5,814 bases of DNA from Desulfobacteraceae bacterium (GTDB lineage: Bacteria; Desulfobacterota; Desulfobacteria; Desulfobacterales; Desulfobacteraceae): contig JAFLJU010000366.1 in the NCBI GenBank assembly GCA_022712835.1, forward strand, positions 1-5,814. The letters run 5' to 3'. This document shows positions 4,766 through 5,814 of the stretch, one piece after another (within the stretch, counting starts at the first letter, position 1; each line of letters opens with the position of its first letter). Below the pieces are notes generated by a model, which did no database searches, was not told where the DNA came from, and saw only the letters and a program-made list of their open reading frames with translations. The position numbers and the translations under genes were made by a program.

Positions 4766-5814
4766 ATGAACGTTTTAATCATCGATGATGAACAATTCAT
4801 TCGGCAGAATTTGAGTGATTTTCTTGAAGATTCAGATATTGATACCCGTAGTGCCTCAAATGGGCTTGAAGGCCTCAATGCGGTGATTGAAGAAAGACCC
4901 GATGTTATCATTGTCGATCTAAATATGCCTGTTATGGATGGATGGACTTTCATCAAAGAGGTTACAAAACGTTTTGTCGACCTTCCCATAATCGTCCTCT
5001 CCGGAGTAGGTCTGGTTTCAGAAGCCATGAAAGCTGTCAAGGCCGGAGCCTGGGATTTTCTTTCAAAACCGATATCTGATATGCAAATGGTGATTCATGT
5101 CATTGAAAAATGCATGGAAAAAGCTCGATTAATTCGAGAAAACAAGCATTATCAGACACATCTGGAAGAATTGGTCCAGAAGCGGACAGAACAGATAGAA
5201 ACAACAAAGCGCCAGATTATTCACTGTCTGGGCAAAGCCTCTGAGTTCAAAGATAATGAGACCGGCAATCATGTTATCCGGGTCGGAGAGATCTCTTATC
5301 TAATGGCTAAAGAGCTCGGACTCGATGAAGATTTCTGCCGGTTAATTCACCAGGCTGCCCCCATGCACGATGTGGGGAAAATAGGAATTCGTGATAGCGT
5401 TCTATTAAAAAATGGCCCTCTGGATAATGAGGAATGGAAACATATGCAATCCCATACCACCTGCGGGTGTGAAATCTTATCTCCTGCAAATCTTGAAGAA
5501 AAAAGCAAACTCTGCTCGCCAGAAGAGCTTTTAAAAAATGACAAGCCCTCTGATATCCTGGATGCTGCAAAAAGGGTGGCGCTTTTTCATCACGAACGCT
5601 GGGACGGTAAAGGCTATCTCCACGGTCTGAAAGGGGAACAGATTCCCATTGAAGCCAGGATCGTCAGTATTGCAGATGTTTATGATGCAGTTTCAAGCAA
5701 GCGTCCTTATAAAGAGGCCTTTCCCGAGACAAAATGCCAGGCCATTATCAGGGAAGGAAAAGGATCTCAGTTTGATCCGGAAATAGTAGATGTGTTTTTA
5801 AACTCCATTGGAGC
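4766..5814 (+). CDS. Response regulator with HD-GYP domain, probable c-di-GMP phosphodiesterase (3' end beyond window)
   Basis: The frame stays open to the window end with 349 complete codons. An RpfG-type protein: an N-terminal receiver (about 1-120), a helical linker (about 120-155) and an HD-GYP domain (about 155 onward). HD-GYP enzymes hydrolyse cyclic-di-GMP to pGpG or GMP in the cytoplasm. The receiver has D7-D8, phospho-acceptor D51 (VDLNMPVMDG), S79 and K101, so phosphorylation is expected. The HD-GYP domain has E165 and H169 (ETGNH), H201-D202 with K205 (HDVGK), H230, H275-H276 (HHERWDGKGY) and D304 (IADVYD). These match all eight metal ligands I recall from the trinuclear-iron enzyme PmGH. 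Two oddities: the third residue of the GYP motif is Leu (L285), and about 19 extra residues lie between H230 and H275. The near-C-terminal GSQFDPEIVDVFL motif is present, so little is probably missing. As the only enzymatic output in the operon, it is the likely effector of the upstream kinase. Confidence 0.9.
   Translation, partial: MNVLIIDDEQFIRQNLSDFLEDSDIDTRSASNGLEGLNAVIEERPDVIIVDLNMPVMDGWTFIKEVTKRFVDLPIIVLSGVGLVSEAMKAVKAGAWDFLSKPISDMQMVIHVIEKCMEKARLIRENKHYQTHLEELVQKRTEQIETTKRQIIHCLGKASEFKDNETGNHVIRVGEISYLMAKELGLDEDFCRLIHQAAPMHDVGKIGIRDSVLLKNGPLDNEEWKHMQSHTTCGCEILSPANLEEKSKLCSPEELLKNDKPSDILDAAKRVALFHHERWDGKGYLHGLKGEQIPIEARIVSIADVYDAVSSKRPYKEAFPETKCQAIIREGKGSQFDPEIVDVFLNSIG

Noticed and set aside
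4729..5040. Minus-strand frame spanning the receiver/HD-GYP junction.
   Set aside because: It runs opposite the conserved receiver domain of the REC-HD-GYP gene, and its Ser/Thr/Arg-rich translation is typical of antisense frames.

Overview
The window carries most of a four-gene, plus-strand operon that looks like a LuxP/LuxQ-type autoinducer-2 (AI-2) sensing system wired to a cyclic-di-GMP phosphodiesterase. It begins with the 5' end of a small divergent gene and ends inside the last operon gene. The likely source is an anaerobic Desulfobacterota, most plausibly a Desulfobacterales sulfate reducer. That assignment rests on the AT-rich coding style and on the kinase core and stand-alone receiver, which resemble families I recall as common in those bacteria. 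It is inference, not proof.

Layout. Positions 1-107 (minus) hold the first 35 codons of a small, probably zinc-ribbon protein. Positions 108-652 are an AT-rich divergent intergenic region. It contains a bulged 10-bp inverted repeat, short repeats, no convincing gene, and a good sigma70-type promoter at 571-599 pointing at the operon. Positions 653-1726 encode a LuxP-like periplasmic binding protein. Positions 1733-4390 encode a membrane histidine kinase with a LuxQ-like periplasmic domain, two cytoplasmic PAS domains and a HisKA/HATPase core, with no attached receiver. Positions 4380-4754 encode a single-domain receiver with a TTG start that overlaps the kinase gene. Positions 4766-5814 encode a receiver plus HD-GYP protein, cut by the window end. 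Gene junctions are +6, -11 and +11 bp, so one transcript is expected.

How the genes may work together. The LuxP-like protein retains every residue I recall as contacting the borated AI-2 ligand in Vibrio harveyi LuxP. It should bind AI-2 in the periplasm and act on the LuxQ-like kinase. In Vibrio, LuxQ is a hybrid kinase that signals through LuxU and LuxO to small RNAs. Here the kinase lacks the hybrid receiver. The operon instead supplies two separate receiver proteins, one fused to a c-di-GMP hydrolase. The model is AI-2 -> LuxP/LuxQ-like complex -> REC and REC-HD-GYP -> change in c-di-GMP. No luxS, luxU, luxO or AI-2 uptake gene is visible here. The linkage to c-di-GMP is inferred from gene order and domain content.
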